Origin: Candidatus Rokuibacteriota bacterium
GTDB taxonomy: Bacteria > Methylomirabilota > Methylomirabilia > Rokubacteriales > CSP1-6
Assembly (NCBI GenBank): GCA_003220265.1
Contig: QHRW01000027.1
Location: 1 to 34,923 of the forward strand
Direction: 5' to 3'
DNA length: 34,923 bases
Positions 8,486-15,470 of this stretch are shown here, piece by piece. The position numbers and the translations under genes are program-made. How positions within the stretch are numbered: the first letter of the stretch is position 1; every line of letters starts with the position of its first letter. Under the pieces are notes generated by a model. The model was not told where the DNA came from. It did not search any database and saw only the letters and a list, made by a program, of their open reading frames with translations.

Positions 8486-8929
8486 ATGAATGGCTTGAAA
8501 GCGATCGGGCTCACGGTGATGTTGATCGGGTCCGCGGCGCCGGCCCTCGCCCAGCTTCCGGGAGAGCCGCGGCGGCCGTTTCAGTACGACGCGACGGGCG
8601 ACGCAAAGTATAACTTCGAGCGCGGGGCGCCGGACGCGCGCGTGCGCGACGCACAGCGCGTGCTTCAGGAGCGCGGGTTTTACCACGGGCCGCTGGACGG
8701 CCTCATGACGCCCGAGATGCGTCGAGCCGTCTGGAACTTCCAGAAGGCGCAGGGGTTTCGGCTCTCGGGCCGCCTCGAGCAGCAGACCATGGACGCGCTC
8801 GGCCTGACGCCGACGGGCGCGACGGCGAAGGACGCCCCGTCGAGCTCCGAATCCGAGCCGAGCGCGCTGCCGGGATCGTTCGCCGCGCCGCGCTCGACAC
8901 CCGATCAGGGGAACTTCCAGGCGCCGTAG
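8486..8929 (+). CDS. Secreted peptidoglycan-binding (PG_1) domain protein
   Basis: The 147-aa protein begins with a signal peptide (MNGLKAIGLTVMLIGSAAPA, cleavage near ALA-Q at 22/23). Residues about 50-105 match the three-helix PG_1 peptidoglycan-binding domain: VRDAQRVLQERGFYHGPLDG, MRRAVWNFQKAQGF, then QQTMDALGL. No catalytic domain follows; the last 40 residues are Ser/Pro/Ala rich and probably disordered. The ATG at 8486 follows GGGAGGAA and matches the signal peptide start. It is a single gene between two homologous MFS genes that run the other way. The role is probably cell-wall attachment or sensing, but this is only inferred from the domain. Confidence 0.82.
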   Translation: MNGLKAIGLTVMLIGSAAPALAQLPGEPRRPFQYDATGDAKYNFERGAPDARVRDAQRVLQERGFYHGPLDGLMTPEMRRAVWNFQKAQGFRLSGRLEQQTMDALGLTPTGATAKDAPSSSESEPSALPGSFAAPRSTPDQGNFQAP

Positions 8930-8940
8930 TGGAAGACCGG

Positions 8941-9097
8941 GCGTGGCTGTCCGGCCCGCTGCCGTACGGGAGGTAGTGGCCCGGGGCGCCCCGCCCGTCC
9001 CCGTCGGCGAAGTCGAGCGTCAGGTCGACGCGAAGAACTCGGCGGAGGCGATCTTGTCCTTGGCCGGCACGATGGTGTGATCGAGACGGATCGTCAT
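8941..9097 (-). pseudogene. Remnant of a VOC (glyoxalase/bleomycin-resistance fold) gene
   Basis: From an ATG at 9097 the minus strand encodes MTIRLDHTIVPAKDKIASAE followed by FFAST and a stop, a near-perfect VOC family N-terminus. A frame change then gives VDLTLDFADGDG, the second conserved block of the same family, and further on LPYGSGPDSHA, which resembles the usual YGSGP block. The spacers that normally separate these blocks are missing, so the gene appears to have suffered two internal deletions and a frameshift. It starts 20 bp after the MFS stop at 9117 and has a GGGGGAC site, so it was probably the last gene of the YCII operon. Confidence 0.6.
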
Positions 9098-9116
9098 GGG
9101 CCGACGTCCCCCGCCC

Positions 9117-10334
9117 TCAGTGTGCCACGCTCGGGATCGGCAGCGCGGCGGCTCGCGTGCGCGGCGCGCGGAACGTGAACGCGATGGCCACGGCGCCGAG
9201 GCCGATGCCGAAGGAGCCGAGGAACAGCCAGAAGTATCCGCCGAACGTGTCGTAGAGCCACCCGCCCGCCCACGGCCCCAGCGCCATGCCGAGCGTGGAG
9301 ACGAACGCGACGGCGCCGAACGCGGTCCCCATGATGCGCTCGCCGAAGTACTCGCGCACGAGGATGGCGTAGAGGGGCATGACGCCGCCGTAGGCGAAGC
9401 CGAACACCAGCGCGACGGCGTAGAAGCCGGCGAGGTCCTGCGTGAAGAGGTAGAGGCTCACGGCGACGGCCTGGAGCGCGAGCCCCGCGACCAGCGTGCG
9501 CTTGGCGCCGGCGCGATCGGCCACGAGCCCGCAGATGATCTTGCCGCTCAGCGAGGCCAGGCTGGCGACGCTCAGCACCGTCGTCGCCGTCATCGCGGAG
9601 ACGCCGTGATCGATCACGTTGGTGACCATGTGGAAGATCGGTCCCGAGTGCGCCGCGCAGCACGCGAAGTAGGCGAGGGCGAGCGCCGCGAACTGCGGCG
9701 TGCGGAGCGCCTGCGCGACCGTGAGCTCACCGCCGGCGGCGGTGACCGCGCCCACGCCGGGGGACGGCGGCGCCGGCGGGTTGCGCACGAGCAACGCGGC
9801 GGGGATCACGACGAGCCACACGAGATCGCCGATGACCAGCATGGCGAAGCGCCAGTCGTAGCTGGAGATGAGCCAGCGAGCGAGCGGTCCCATCACGGCC
9901 GAGCCGACGCTGAGCCCGGCCGAGACGAGCGCGACGGCAAGGCTGCGATGCCGCGTGAACCAGCGCGCCGTCGTCGCGGTCATCGGTGTGTAGAAGCTGC
10001 CCGCCGCCAGCCCGACCAGCACGCCGAACAGGAGCTGGAACTGGCCGAGGGTGGCCGCCCGGCTCGCCGTCACCAGGCCGAGACCGAGCAGCGCGCCGCC
10101 CGCCAGCACGACCGCGCGCGTGCCGAACCGGTCGGAGAGTGCGCCCCAGAGGAACGCGCCCGCCCCCATGCAGAGCCAGTTGACCAGCGCCGCCGTCGAG
10201 ATGCCCGTGCGGGACCAGCCCATCGCCTCGGCCATCGGCGCCAGGAATATGGTGAGCGACAGCATCGCGCCCACGCCGACGCACGTGACGACGATCCCCA
10301 CCGCGACGACGACCCAGCCGTAGAAGAGCTTCAC
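9117..10334 (-). CDS. MFS transporter, OFA/monocarboxylate-type (paralog 2)
   Basis: The 405-aa carrier has about 12 membrane segments and the same signatures as the protein at 7162-8382: MKLFYGWVVV start, WGALSDRFGTR after segment 2, CCAAHSGPIFHM in the middle, VADRAGAKR in the second half and MPLYAILVREYFG near the end. By eye about three quarters of positions are identical, so these are recent paralogs. Its start overlaps the YCII stop by 4 bp (ATGA), implying translational coupling to the YCII operon, unlike its twin, which sits next to an ABC transporter. The substrate is unknown; a small carboxylate would fit the family. Confidence 0.88.
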   Translation of the reverse strand: MKLFYGWVVVAVGIVVTCVGVGAMLSLTIFLAPMAEAMGWSRTGISTAALVNWLCMGAGAFLWGALSDRFGTRAVVLAGGALLGLGLVTASRAATLGQFQLLFGVLVGLAAGSFYTPMTATTARWFTRHRSLAVALVSAGLSVGSAVMGPLARWLISSYDWRFAMLVIGDLVWLVVIPAALLVRNPPAPPSPGVGAVTAAGGELTVAQALRTPQFAALALAYFACCAAHSGPIFHMVTNVIDHGVSAMTATTVLSVASLASLSGKIICGLVADRAGAKRTLVAGLALQAVAVSLYLFTQDLAGFYAVALVFGFAYGGVMPLYAILVREYFGERIMGTAFGAVAFVSTLGMALGPWAGGWLYDTFGGYFWLFLGSFGIGLGAVAIAFTFRAPRTRAAALPIPSVAH

Positions 10335-10717
10335 GACGCCGAACGTTCGCGCTCGAGCAAGTCGGGCTGCGGCAGGCCGGTGAGCTCGATGACCGGCCGC
10401 ACCTCCACGGTGCCCCGCCGGGCCATGGGAATCCGCGCGGCGACGGCGATGGCCTCGTCGAGGTCCTTGGCGTCGATCAGGAAGTAGCCGCCGAGCTGCT
10501 CCCGCGTCTCGGCGAAGGGCCCGTCCGTCACGAGCCGCTTGCCCTCGCGCACGCGGACGCTGGTCGCCGTGGACGTCGGATGCAGCGGAGCGGCCGCGCG
10601 GTACTGCCCGGCGGCATAGATCTGGTGCGCGAGCTCGGCCGACTCACGGTAACAGTCGTTCCGCTCGGCCTCGCTCAGGGCCTGCTCGTCTCCGTAAATG
10701 AGCAGCATGTATCTCAC
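10331..10717 (-). CDS. YCII/DGPF-domain protein (operon copy 2)
   Basis: The 128-aa protein is a YCII-related (DGPF) domain: RYMLLIYGD at the start, a central RVREGKRLVTDGPF with the DGPF signature at 65-68, AETREQLGGYFLIDAKDLDEA, and the closing GTVEVRPV. The fold is a ferredoxin-like dimer; the biochemical function of this subgroup is not established. The start codon is GTG at 10717 behind GGGAGG. It is 25 bp downstream of the MoaD-like gene and overlaps the MFS start by 4 bp. Such proteins are known as regular neighbours and targets of ECF42 sigma factors, and one is encoded 3.5 kb away. Confidence 0.88.
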   Translation of the reverse strand: MRYMLLIYGDEQALSEAERNDCYRESAELAHQIYAAGQYRAAAPLHPTSTATSVRVREGKRLVTDGPFAETREQLGGYFLIDAKDLDEAIAVAARIPMARRGTVEVRPVIELTGLPQPDLLERERSAS

Positions 10718-10742
10718 GTCTGAGCCTCCCTTCTCACGGCGC

Positions 10743-11039
10743 CTAGCCGCCGGCCATCGCGCCCACGATCAGGAACGGCTCGGCGCCCGTCGCGACCGCC
10801 TCTGGCAGCGGCGTGTCCGCCGGCTCGTGCGACAGGTCCTCCCCGCAGGCGAAGAAGCGGAGGAACGCGCGGCGCCGGTGGGTGACCTGGTCGCGAATCG
10901 TCCCGCGCAGCGTCGGGTAGGCAGTCTCCAGCGCCTCGAGGACTGCGTCCGGCGTGGCAGGCCCGCCGAGCTCGAGCTTCACCTCGCCGTCCACGCGCGC
11001 CAGCGTGCGCAGGTGCGCCGGGAGCACCACGCGGATCAT
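10743..11039 (-). CDS. MoaD/ThiS-like ubiquitin-fold sulfur carrier protein
   Basis: The 98-aa protein matches the beta-grasp MoaD/ThiS family: [13 protein letters not shown] at the start, [14 protein letters not shown] in the middle, and it ends precisely in IVGAMAGG. A free C-terminal Gly-Gly is what an E1-like MoeB/ThiF enzyme adenylates, so the protein is probably functional as a sulfur carrier or modifier. No MoaE, ThiG or E1-like gene is adjacent. It overlaps the Asp-box protein gene by 4 bp (ATGA) and is followed after 25 bp by a YCII gene. Placement in a YCII operon rather than with cofactor genes makes a role in molybdopterin or thiamin synthesis doubtful. Confidence 0.78.
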   Translation of the reverse strand: MIRVVLPAHLRTLARVDGEVKLELGGPATPDAVLEALETAYPTLRGTIRDQVTHRRRAFLRFFACGEDLSHEPADTPLPEAVATGAEPFLIVGAMAGG

Positions 11040-12151
11040 GGCAGGGTCTGCGCCTCGACGGAGACCACCGACGGCAGGTCGCGCACGATCGGCGTCCAGC
11101 TATCGCCGCCGTTGGACGAGCCGTACACCTGGCCGCCCGTGGTGCCGAAATAGACGCCGCACGGGTCGAGCGTGTCGACCGCCATGGCGTCGCGCAGGAC
11201 GTTGACGTAGCAGTGGGCCTGCGGCAAGCCCTTCGTGAGCGCTTCCCACTCCTGGCCGCCGCTGCGGCTGCGGTAGACGCGCAGCTTGCCGTCGGGCGGA
11301 TAGTGCTCCGAGTCGCTCTTGATCGGCACCACGTAGATCGTCTCCGGCTCGTGGGCGTGCACGTCGATGGGGAAGCCGAAGTCCGTGGGCAGGTTGCCGC
11401 TGACCTCGCGCCACGACTCGCCTGCGTCGTCGCTGCGCATGACGTCCCAGTGCTTCTGCATGAAGAGGACGTTCGGCCGCGCGCGATGCATCGCGATGCG
11501 GTGCACGCAGTGGCCGACCTCCGCGGTCGGGTCGGGGATCTGCTCGGACCGCAGGCCGCGGTTCATCGGCCGCCACGTCGTGCCGCCGTCGTCGCTGCGG
11601 AAGGTGCCGGCCGCCGAGATCGCGATGAAGATCCGGCCCGGGTGGCTCGGATCGAGGAGGATCGTGTGCAGGCACATCCCGCCGGCGCCCGGCTGCCACA
11701 CGGGGGCCGACTTGTGCGTGCGCAGCCCCGCCAGCTCCTGCCACGTCTGGCCGCCGTCCTTCGAGCGGAACAGCGCGGCGTCCTGGATGCCGGCGTAGAC
11801 CGTGTCGGGGTCGGTGAGCGACGGCTCCAGATGCCAGACGCGCGCGAACTCCCACGGGCGCTGCGTGCCGTCGTACCAGAGATGCGTGCCGACGGCGCCC
11901 TCGTATTCGAACTTGTTGCCCATCGTCTCCCACGTCTTGCCGCCGTCGCTGGAGCGCTGGATCACCTGCCCGAACCAGCCGCTCGACTGCGACGCATAAA
12001 TGCGATTCGGGTCGGCGGGGGAGCCCTTCAGGTGATAGAGCTCCCAGCCCCCGAAGTGCGGACCGCTGACGTCCCACCGCTCGCGCGTGCCGTCCGCCGT
12101 GAGTACGAAGCCGCCCTTGCGCGTGCCGACCAGGAGCCGTATCCCGCTCAT
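11036..12151 (-). CDS. WD40/YVTN/BNR-like (Asp-box) beta-propeller protein
   Basis: The 371-aa protein carries six Asp-box motifs of the S-x-D/S-x-G-x-x-W type, at about 67-75 (SSDGGKTW), 130-137, 186-193, 240-247, 295-302 (degenerate) and 345-352, regularly spaced as blades of a beta-propeller. Proteins of this kind are often named exo-alpha-sialidase or glycosyl hydrolase, but no sialidase Arg triad or FRIP motif was found, so catalysis is not supported. It has no signal peptide and is probably cytoplasmic. The ATG at 12151 overlaps the SRPBCC stop by 4 bp and its own stop overlaps the MoaD-like start by 4 bp. The tight link suggests it works with the MoaD-like protein (inference). Confidence 0.8.
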   Translation of the reverse strand: MSGIRLLVGTRKGGFVLTADGTRERWDVSGPHFGGWELYHLKGSPADPNRIYASQSSGWFGQVIQRSSDGGKTWETMGNKFEYEGAVGTHLWYDGTQRPWEFARVWHLEPSLTDPDTVYAGIQDAALFRSKDGGQTWQELAGLRTHKSAPVWQPGAGGMCLHTILLDPSHPGRIFIAISAAGTFRSDDGGTTWRPMNRGLRSEQIPDPTAEVGHCVHRIAMHRARPNVLFMQKHWDVMRSDDAGESWREVSGNLPTDFGFPIDVHAHEPETIYVVPIKSDSEHYPPDGKLRVYRSRSGGQEWEALTKGLPQAHCYVNVLRDAMAVDTLDPCGVYFGTTGGQVYGSSNGGDSWTPIVRDLPSVVSVEAQTLP

Positions 12152-12795
12152 CCTCGCGTCCTCCCTGCCACGTAGGCTTCGAGACGATCCAGTGTCTGCC
12201 CGAGTCCTTCGACGGCGCCGAGCTCCCCGGCGACCTTGTCGCGCTGGGCCGCCGAGTCGAAGCGCATGCGCACGACGAGCCGGGTCTGGTCCCCGTGCGC
12301 GCCGAACGTCGCCGTCATCCGGAACGTCGGTCCCGAGACGTGCGAGTAGACCAGGCGCTCCGGCGTCACGACCTCGTCGTAGACGCTTCTGTTCTTGTAG
12401 TCCGTGCCGTCGGGGCCGTGCATGACGAAGCGCCACACGCCGCCCGGCCGCACGTCCATCTCCTCGATCGTGTTCGTGAAGGCGTTCGGGCCCCACCAGT
12501 GCCCGACGTGCGCGGGGTCGGTCCACATGGCGAACACGACCTCGCGCGGCGCATCGACGATCCGCGTGGCGGTGATCTCCCGATCGGCGAGCAGGAGGGC
12601 GTCGAGGCGCTCCGCGGCGGTCGACGAGACGACCTGCGCTCGCAGGGTCTGCATCGTCTTGCCGCCCTCCTCGGCGAAGGTCACGGTGGTCAGCACCTCG
12701 AAGAGCGGCTGCCCCCGCGGATCGACCCAGGCCGCGAAGACGGCGTCACGCGGAGCCTCGAAGAGGCGCATCACGACGAGCTCCTGATTGGTCAT
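12148..12795 (-). CDS. Tandem SRPBCC/AHSA1 domain protein with collapsed first domain
   Basis: The 215-aa protein combines two Bet v1-like AHSA1 modules. Residues about 70-215 form a complete one: [40 protein letters not shown], then [13 protein letters not shown] at the end. Residues 1-70 contain the AHSA1 start ([20 protein letters not shown]) joined directly after DPR to the late strand [20 protein letters not shown], so roughly the middle half of the first domain is missing. The fold binds hydrophobic ligands. The ATG at 12795 overlaps the YCII stop by 4 bp, and the gene overlaps the Asp-box gene by 4 bp. AHSA1 proteins commonly accompany YCII and ECF42 genes. Confidence 0.82.
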   Translation of the reverse strand: MTNQELVVMRLFEAPRDAVFAAWVDPRGQPLFEVLTTVTFAEEGGKTMQTLRAQVVSSTAAERLDALLLADREITATRIVDAPREVVFAMWTDPAHVGHWWGPNAFTNTIEEMDVRPGGVWRFVMHGPDGTDYKNRSVYDEVVTPERLVYSHVSGPTFRMTATFGAHGDQTRLVVRMRFDSAAQRDKVAGELGAVEGLGQTLDRLEAYVAGRTRG

Positions 12796-13148
12796 GCGGG
12801 CAGACCGTCCCGCACCGGCCGCACTTCCACGGTGCTGGTGCGGGCCAGGGGCACGCGGGCGGCGACAGCGATGGCCTCGTCGAGATCCTTGACGTCGATC
12901 ACCATGTAGCCGCCGAGCTGCTCGCGGGTCTCGGCGAACGGCCCATCGGTGACGAGCCGCTTGCCGTCGCGCACGCGGACGCTGGTGGCCGAGACCGACC
13001 CGTGCAGCGGGTGACCGCCCAGGTACTGGCCGCGCGCCGTCAGCTCTTCCGCGAGCGTCACGGTGTCGAGATAGAGCTGCTGGCGCTCGCCGGCGCTCAT
13101 CTTCTCCCACACCGGCTCGTCCCGGCAGATCATGAGCATGTATTTCAC
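12792..13148 (-). CDS. YCII/DGPF-domain protein (operon copy 1, first gene)
   Basis: The 118-aa protein has KYMLMICRD at the start, the signature VTDGPF (DGPF at 68-71), ETREQLGGYMVIDVKDLDEA and TVEVRPV, so it is a full-length YCII protein. I place the start at GTG 13148: the family starts at this KYMLM position, and the in-frame ATG four codons upstream is part of the Shine-Dalgarno GGAGGGA. It is the first gene of the six-gene minus-strand operon and lies just downstream of an ECF42-type promoter (13166-13193). It is more similar to the YCII at 10331-10717 than to the divergent one at 13287. Confidence 0.88.
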   Translation of the reverse strand: MKYMLMICRDEPVWEKMSAGERQQLYLDTVTLAEELTARGQYLGGHPLHGSVSATSVRVRDGKRLVTDGPFAETREQLGGYMVIDVKDLDEAIAVAARVPLARTSTVEVRPVRDGLPA

Positions 13149-13165
13149 GTGTCCCTCCATCACCT

Positions 13166-13193
13166 GGTCGAACGGCCGGGGCCGAAATCGACA
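13166..13193 (-). promoter_or_regulatory. ECF42-type promoter P1 (YCII operon)
   Basis: On the minus strand TGTCGA (13193-13188), a 17-bp spacer, then CGACC (13170-13166). It lies 17 bp before the GTG of the first YCII gene. The same two boxes with identical spacing occur at three other gene starts here. From memory, published ECF42 promoters use TGTCGA at -35 and CGA/TC at -10. Confidence 0.75.
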
Positions 13194-13211
13194 GCCGCCC
13201 GAACAATCGCT

Positions 13212-13234
13212 GCTCCAGTCCACGATACTGGAGC
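13212..13234. repeat. Perfect 8-bp inverted repeat between divergent promoters
   Basis: GCTCCAGT (13212-13219) and ACTGGAGC (13227-13234) form a perfect inverted repeat with a 7-bp spacer. It lies between the -35 boxes of the two divergent ECF42-type promoters and directly abuts that of P2. It could be an operator for a second regulator or a cruciform-prone element; nothing similar was seen at the other two promoters. Confidence 0.5.
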
Positions 13235-13262
13235 TGTCGATGTCGGGGCCGCCCGTTCGACC
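13235..13262 (+). promoter_or_regulatory. ECF42-type promoter P2 (divergent YCII gene)
   Basis: TGTCGA (13235-13240), 17-bp spacer, CGACC (13258-13262), ending 24 bp before the ATG at 13287, with the AAAGGAG ribosome binding site in between. It is arranged back-to-back with P1. Confidence 0.75.
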
Positions 13263-13286
13263 TGTCAGTAGAAAGGAGACACGACG

Positions 13287-13712
13287 ATGCGATTCATGAT
13301 CCTGCTCAAGGCCGACAAAACCACCGAGGCGGGGGCGCTCCCCGACGAAAAGATCCTGACCGCCATGAGCCGCTACAACGAGGAGCTGGTGAAGGCGGGC
13401 GTGATGCTGGCCGGCGAGGGCCTCCAGCCGAGCTCGAAGGGCGCGCGCGTCACGTTCTCGGGGACGAAGCGGACCGTGACCGACGGGCCCTTCCCCGACG
13501 CGAAGGGCCTGATCGCCGGCTTCTGGATGATCAAGGTCAAGTCCAAGGAGGAGGCGATCGAGTGGGTGAAGCGCTGCCCCAACCCGCTTCAGGGTGAGGC
13601 CGAGATCGAGATCCGCCAGGTCTTCGAGGCGGAGGACTTCGGGGCGGAGTTCACGCCCGAGCTGCGCGAGGCGGAGGAGCGGATGCGCAAGCAGATCGGC
13701 GGCAAGCCCTAG
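13287..13712 (+). CDS. YCII/DGPF-domain protein (divergent copy)
   Basis: The 141-aa YCII protein begins MRFMILLKADKTTEAG, carries DGPF at 66-69 in RTVTDGPFPDAKG, and continues with LIAGFWMIKVKSKEEAIEW and IEIRQVFE. It has a charged C-terminal tail of about 25 residues (EFTPELREAEERMRKQIGG) not present in the two operon copies, and belongs to a different YCII subgroup. The ATG at 13287 follows AAAGGAG. It is transcribed alone from promoter P2, and its stop overlaps the convergent doxX stop by 4 bp. As an ECF42-associated DGPF protein it is probably a main target of the nearby sigma factor; its chemistry is unknown. Confidence 0.9.
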   Translation: MRFMILLKADKTTEAGALPDEKILTAMSRYNEELVKAGVMLAGEGLQPSSKGARVTFSGTKRTVTDGPFPDAKGLIAGFWMIKVKSKEEAIEWVKRCPNPLQGEAEIEIRQVFEAEDFGAEFTPELREAEERMRKQIGGKP

Positions 13713-14098
13713 CGGGACTCAGCGGCGACCGGGGCCTTGCCCAGCGGCGCGACTCGCCAGCGGCCGTACGCCACGAAGGCGGCGAGGAGCAGGACCCCCA
13801 GCGGGATCAGCGCCATCGTGACGTCGCCGGCCATGAGGCCGAGCGCGGTGGCGCCGATCATGATGATGACGAGCCCGGCGGCGGCCAGCGGCGTCAGGCC
13901 CGGCTTGATGCGCAGGAGTCCCGGCAGGATCAGGCCGAGCCCGCCCAGCGCCTCGACCACGCCGATGAAGCGGATGAAAGGGCCGGGCATCGGAAAGGGC
14001 CCCTGCAACTGGTCGAGCGGCACGACGAGCTTCATGCCGCCCGCGAACAGAAAGACCGCGGCCAGCAATATCTGCACGATCCACAGCGCATAGGTCAT
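13709..14098 (-). CDS. DoxX family membrane protein
   Basis: The 129-aa protein has four hydrophobic segments and the DoxX pattern: LLAAVFLFAGGMKLVVP in the first segment, VVEALGGLGLILPGLL in the second, then two more. The family name comes from a subunit of archaeal thiosulfate:quinone oxidoreductase, but most bacterial members are small membrane proteins of unknown role, linked to redox or thiol stress. It sits under an ECF42-type promoter (14137-14164), 38 bp upstream of its ATG, and is divergent from the sigma factor gene. Small DoxX proteins are frequent in this type of regulon. Confidence 0.85.
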   Translation of the reverse strand: MTYALWIVQILLAAVFLFAGGMKLVVPLDQLQGPFPMPGPFIRFIGVVEALGGLGLILPGLLRIKPGLTPLAAAGLVIIMIGATALGLMAGDVTMALIPLGVLLLAAFVAYGRWRVAPLGKAPVAAESR

Positions 14099-14136
14099 GA
14101 TCCCTCACCTCTCACGATCGTAGTCGTCCACCATCA

Positions 14137-14164
14137 GGTCGAGCGGGCGCGGCCCGGATCGACA
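14137..14164 (-). promoter_or_regulatory. ECF42-type promoter P3 (doxX)
   Basis: Minus strand TGTCGA (14164-14159), 17-bp spacer, CGACC (14141-14137), 38 bp before the DoxX ATG. It occupies the 86-bp gap between doxX and the divergent sigma gene and does not point toward the sigma gene. Confidence 0.72.
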
Positions 14165-14184
14165 CCCGGCGTAGATTATCCCTC

Positions 14185-15447
14185 GTGGGGCAGGTCGCCG
14201 AAGCGCAGTCGGCCGTCGATGCCGTGTATCGCTCGGACTGGGGCCGGATCGTCGCCACCCTGATCCGGCTCGTTCGCGACTTCGACCTGGCCGAGGACGC
14301 CGCGCAGGACGCGTTTGCCGCCGCGGTGGACCAGTGGCCGGTCGCCGGCATCCCCGACGTCCCTCGCGCGTGGATCATCCAGACGGCGCGCCACAAGGCG
14401 ATCGACCGCATCCGGCGGCACGCGCGCTTCGCGGAGAAGCTCGAGGCCTACACGGCGACCGAGGCAACCCTGACCGTCGAGCCGCCGGAGCTCGATCCGG
14501 GCGACATCCCCGACGATCGCCTGCGGCTGATCTTCACCTGCTGCCACCCGGCGCTGGCGCTGGAGGCCCAGGTGGCGCTCACGCTGCGCACGCTGGGCGG
14601 CCTCGACACGGACGAGATCGCGCGCGCCTTCCTGGTGCCCACCGCCACCATGGCGCAGCGCCTCGTACGGGCCAAGGCCAAGATTCGCGACGCGGGCATT
14701 CCCTACACGGTCCCCGAGACGGGCGACATGCCGCTTCGGCTCGAGGCCGTGCTGGCGGTGATCTACCTGATCTTCACCGAGGGCTACGCGCCTACGCGCG
14801 GCGAGGCCCTCGTGCGCACCGACCTGTGCGCGGAAGCCATTCGCCTGGCGCGGCTGGTGCGCGCGCTGATGGCGCCGCAGCCGCCGTCGGAGGCCACGGG
14901 GCTCCTGGCGCTCATGCTCCTTCACGACTCGCGGCGCGAGGCGCGCCTGGATCCAGCCGGGGACCTCGTCCTGCTGGAAGCGCAGGACCGCACGCGCTGG
15001 AACGGCAAGCAGATCGCCGAGGCGCTGCCGCTCGTCGAGGAGGGCTTGCGCGGGGGGCCCGGTCCGTTCGCGCTGCAGGCGGCGATCGCGGCGCTGCACT
15101 GCCAGGCGCGGCGCCCGGAGGACACGGACTGGGCGCAGATCGTTCGGCTCTACGATCTGCTCGAGCGTGTGCAGCCCACGCCCATCGTGGCGCTCAACCG
15201 CGCGGCGGCCGTCGCGATGGCGGAAGGCCCGCGACCAGCGCTCGCGCTCATCGACGCGCTGGCCGGCCGCGGCGACCTCGAGCGCTATCACCTGCTCCAC
15301 GCTGCGCGGGCCGATCTGCTGCGGCGTCTCGGATCTTCGGCGGAGGCGGCGAAGAGCTACGCGCGCGCCCTCGCGCTCGTCACCAACGACGCCGAGCGCC
15401 GCTTTCTCGAGCGACGCCTGCGCGAGCTGGACCCGCCGGCCTCGTAG
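14185..15447 (+). CDS. ECF sigma factor of the ECF42 type with C-terminal TPR-like extension
   Basis: The 420-aa protein has sigma region 2 at about 15-80 (WGRIVATLIRLVRDFDLAED, AQDAFAAAVDQWP, WIIQTARHKAIDRIRR), sigma region 4 at about 110-170 (LRLIFTCCHPALALEAQVAL, MAQRLVRAKAKIRDAGI), and a 240-residue helical C-terminus with TPR character (LYDLLERVQPTPIVALNRAA, LLRRLGSSAEAAKSYARALA). That length and the CCHPAL segment identify the ECF42 class, which is regulated through its own C-terminal domain rather than a separate anti-sigma factor. The start is GTG at 14185 without a Shine-Dalgarno; TAGATT at 14172-14177 suggests a leaderless mRNA. No TGTCGA promoter faces this gene, so autoregulation is not evident. 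Confidence 0.92.
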   Translation: MGQVAEAQSAVDAVYRSDWGRIVATLIRLVRDFDLAEDAAQDAFAAAVDQWPVAGIPDVPRAWIIQTARHKAIDRIRRHARFAEKLEAYTATEATLTVEPPELDPGDIPDDRLRLIFTCCHPALALEAQVALTLRTLGGLDTDEIARAFLVPTATMAQRLVRAKAKIRDAGIPYTVPETGDMPLRLEAVLAVIYLIFTEGYAPTRGEALVRTDLCAEAIRLARLVRALMAPQPPSEATGLLALMLLHDSRREARLDPAGDLVLLEAQDRTRWNGKQIAEALPLVEEGLRGGPGPFALQAAIAALHCQARRPEDTDWAQIVRLYDLLERVQPTPIVALNRAAAVAMAEGPRPALALIDALAGRGDLERYHLLHAARADLLRRLGSSAEAAKSYARALALVTNDAERRFLERRLRELDPPAS

Positions 15448-15470
15448 CGCGTCGGCTATACTCTCGGCCC

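Noticed and set aside
11036..12151. Sialidase / exo-alpha-sialidase
   Set aside because: Only Asp-box repeats are present; no Arg triad, FRIP motif or secretion signal was seen.
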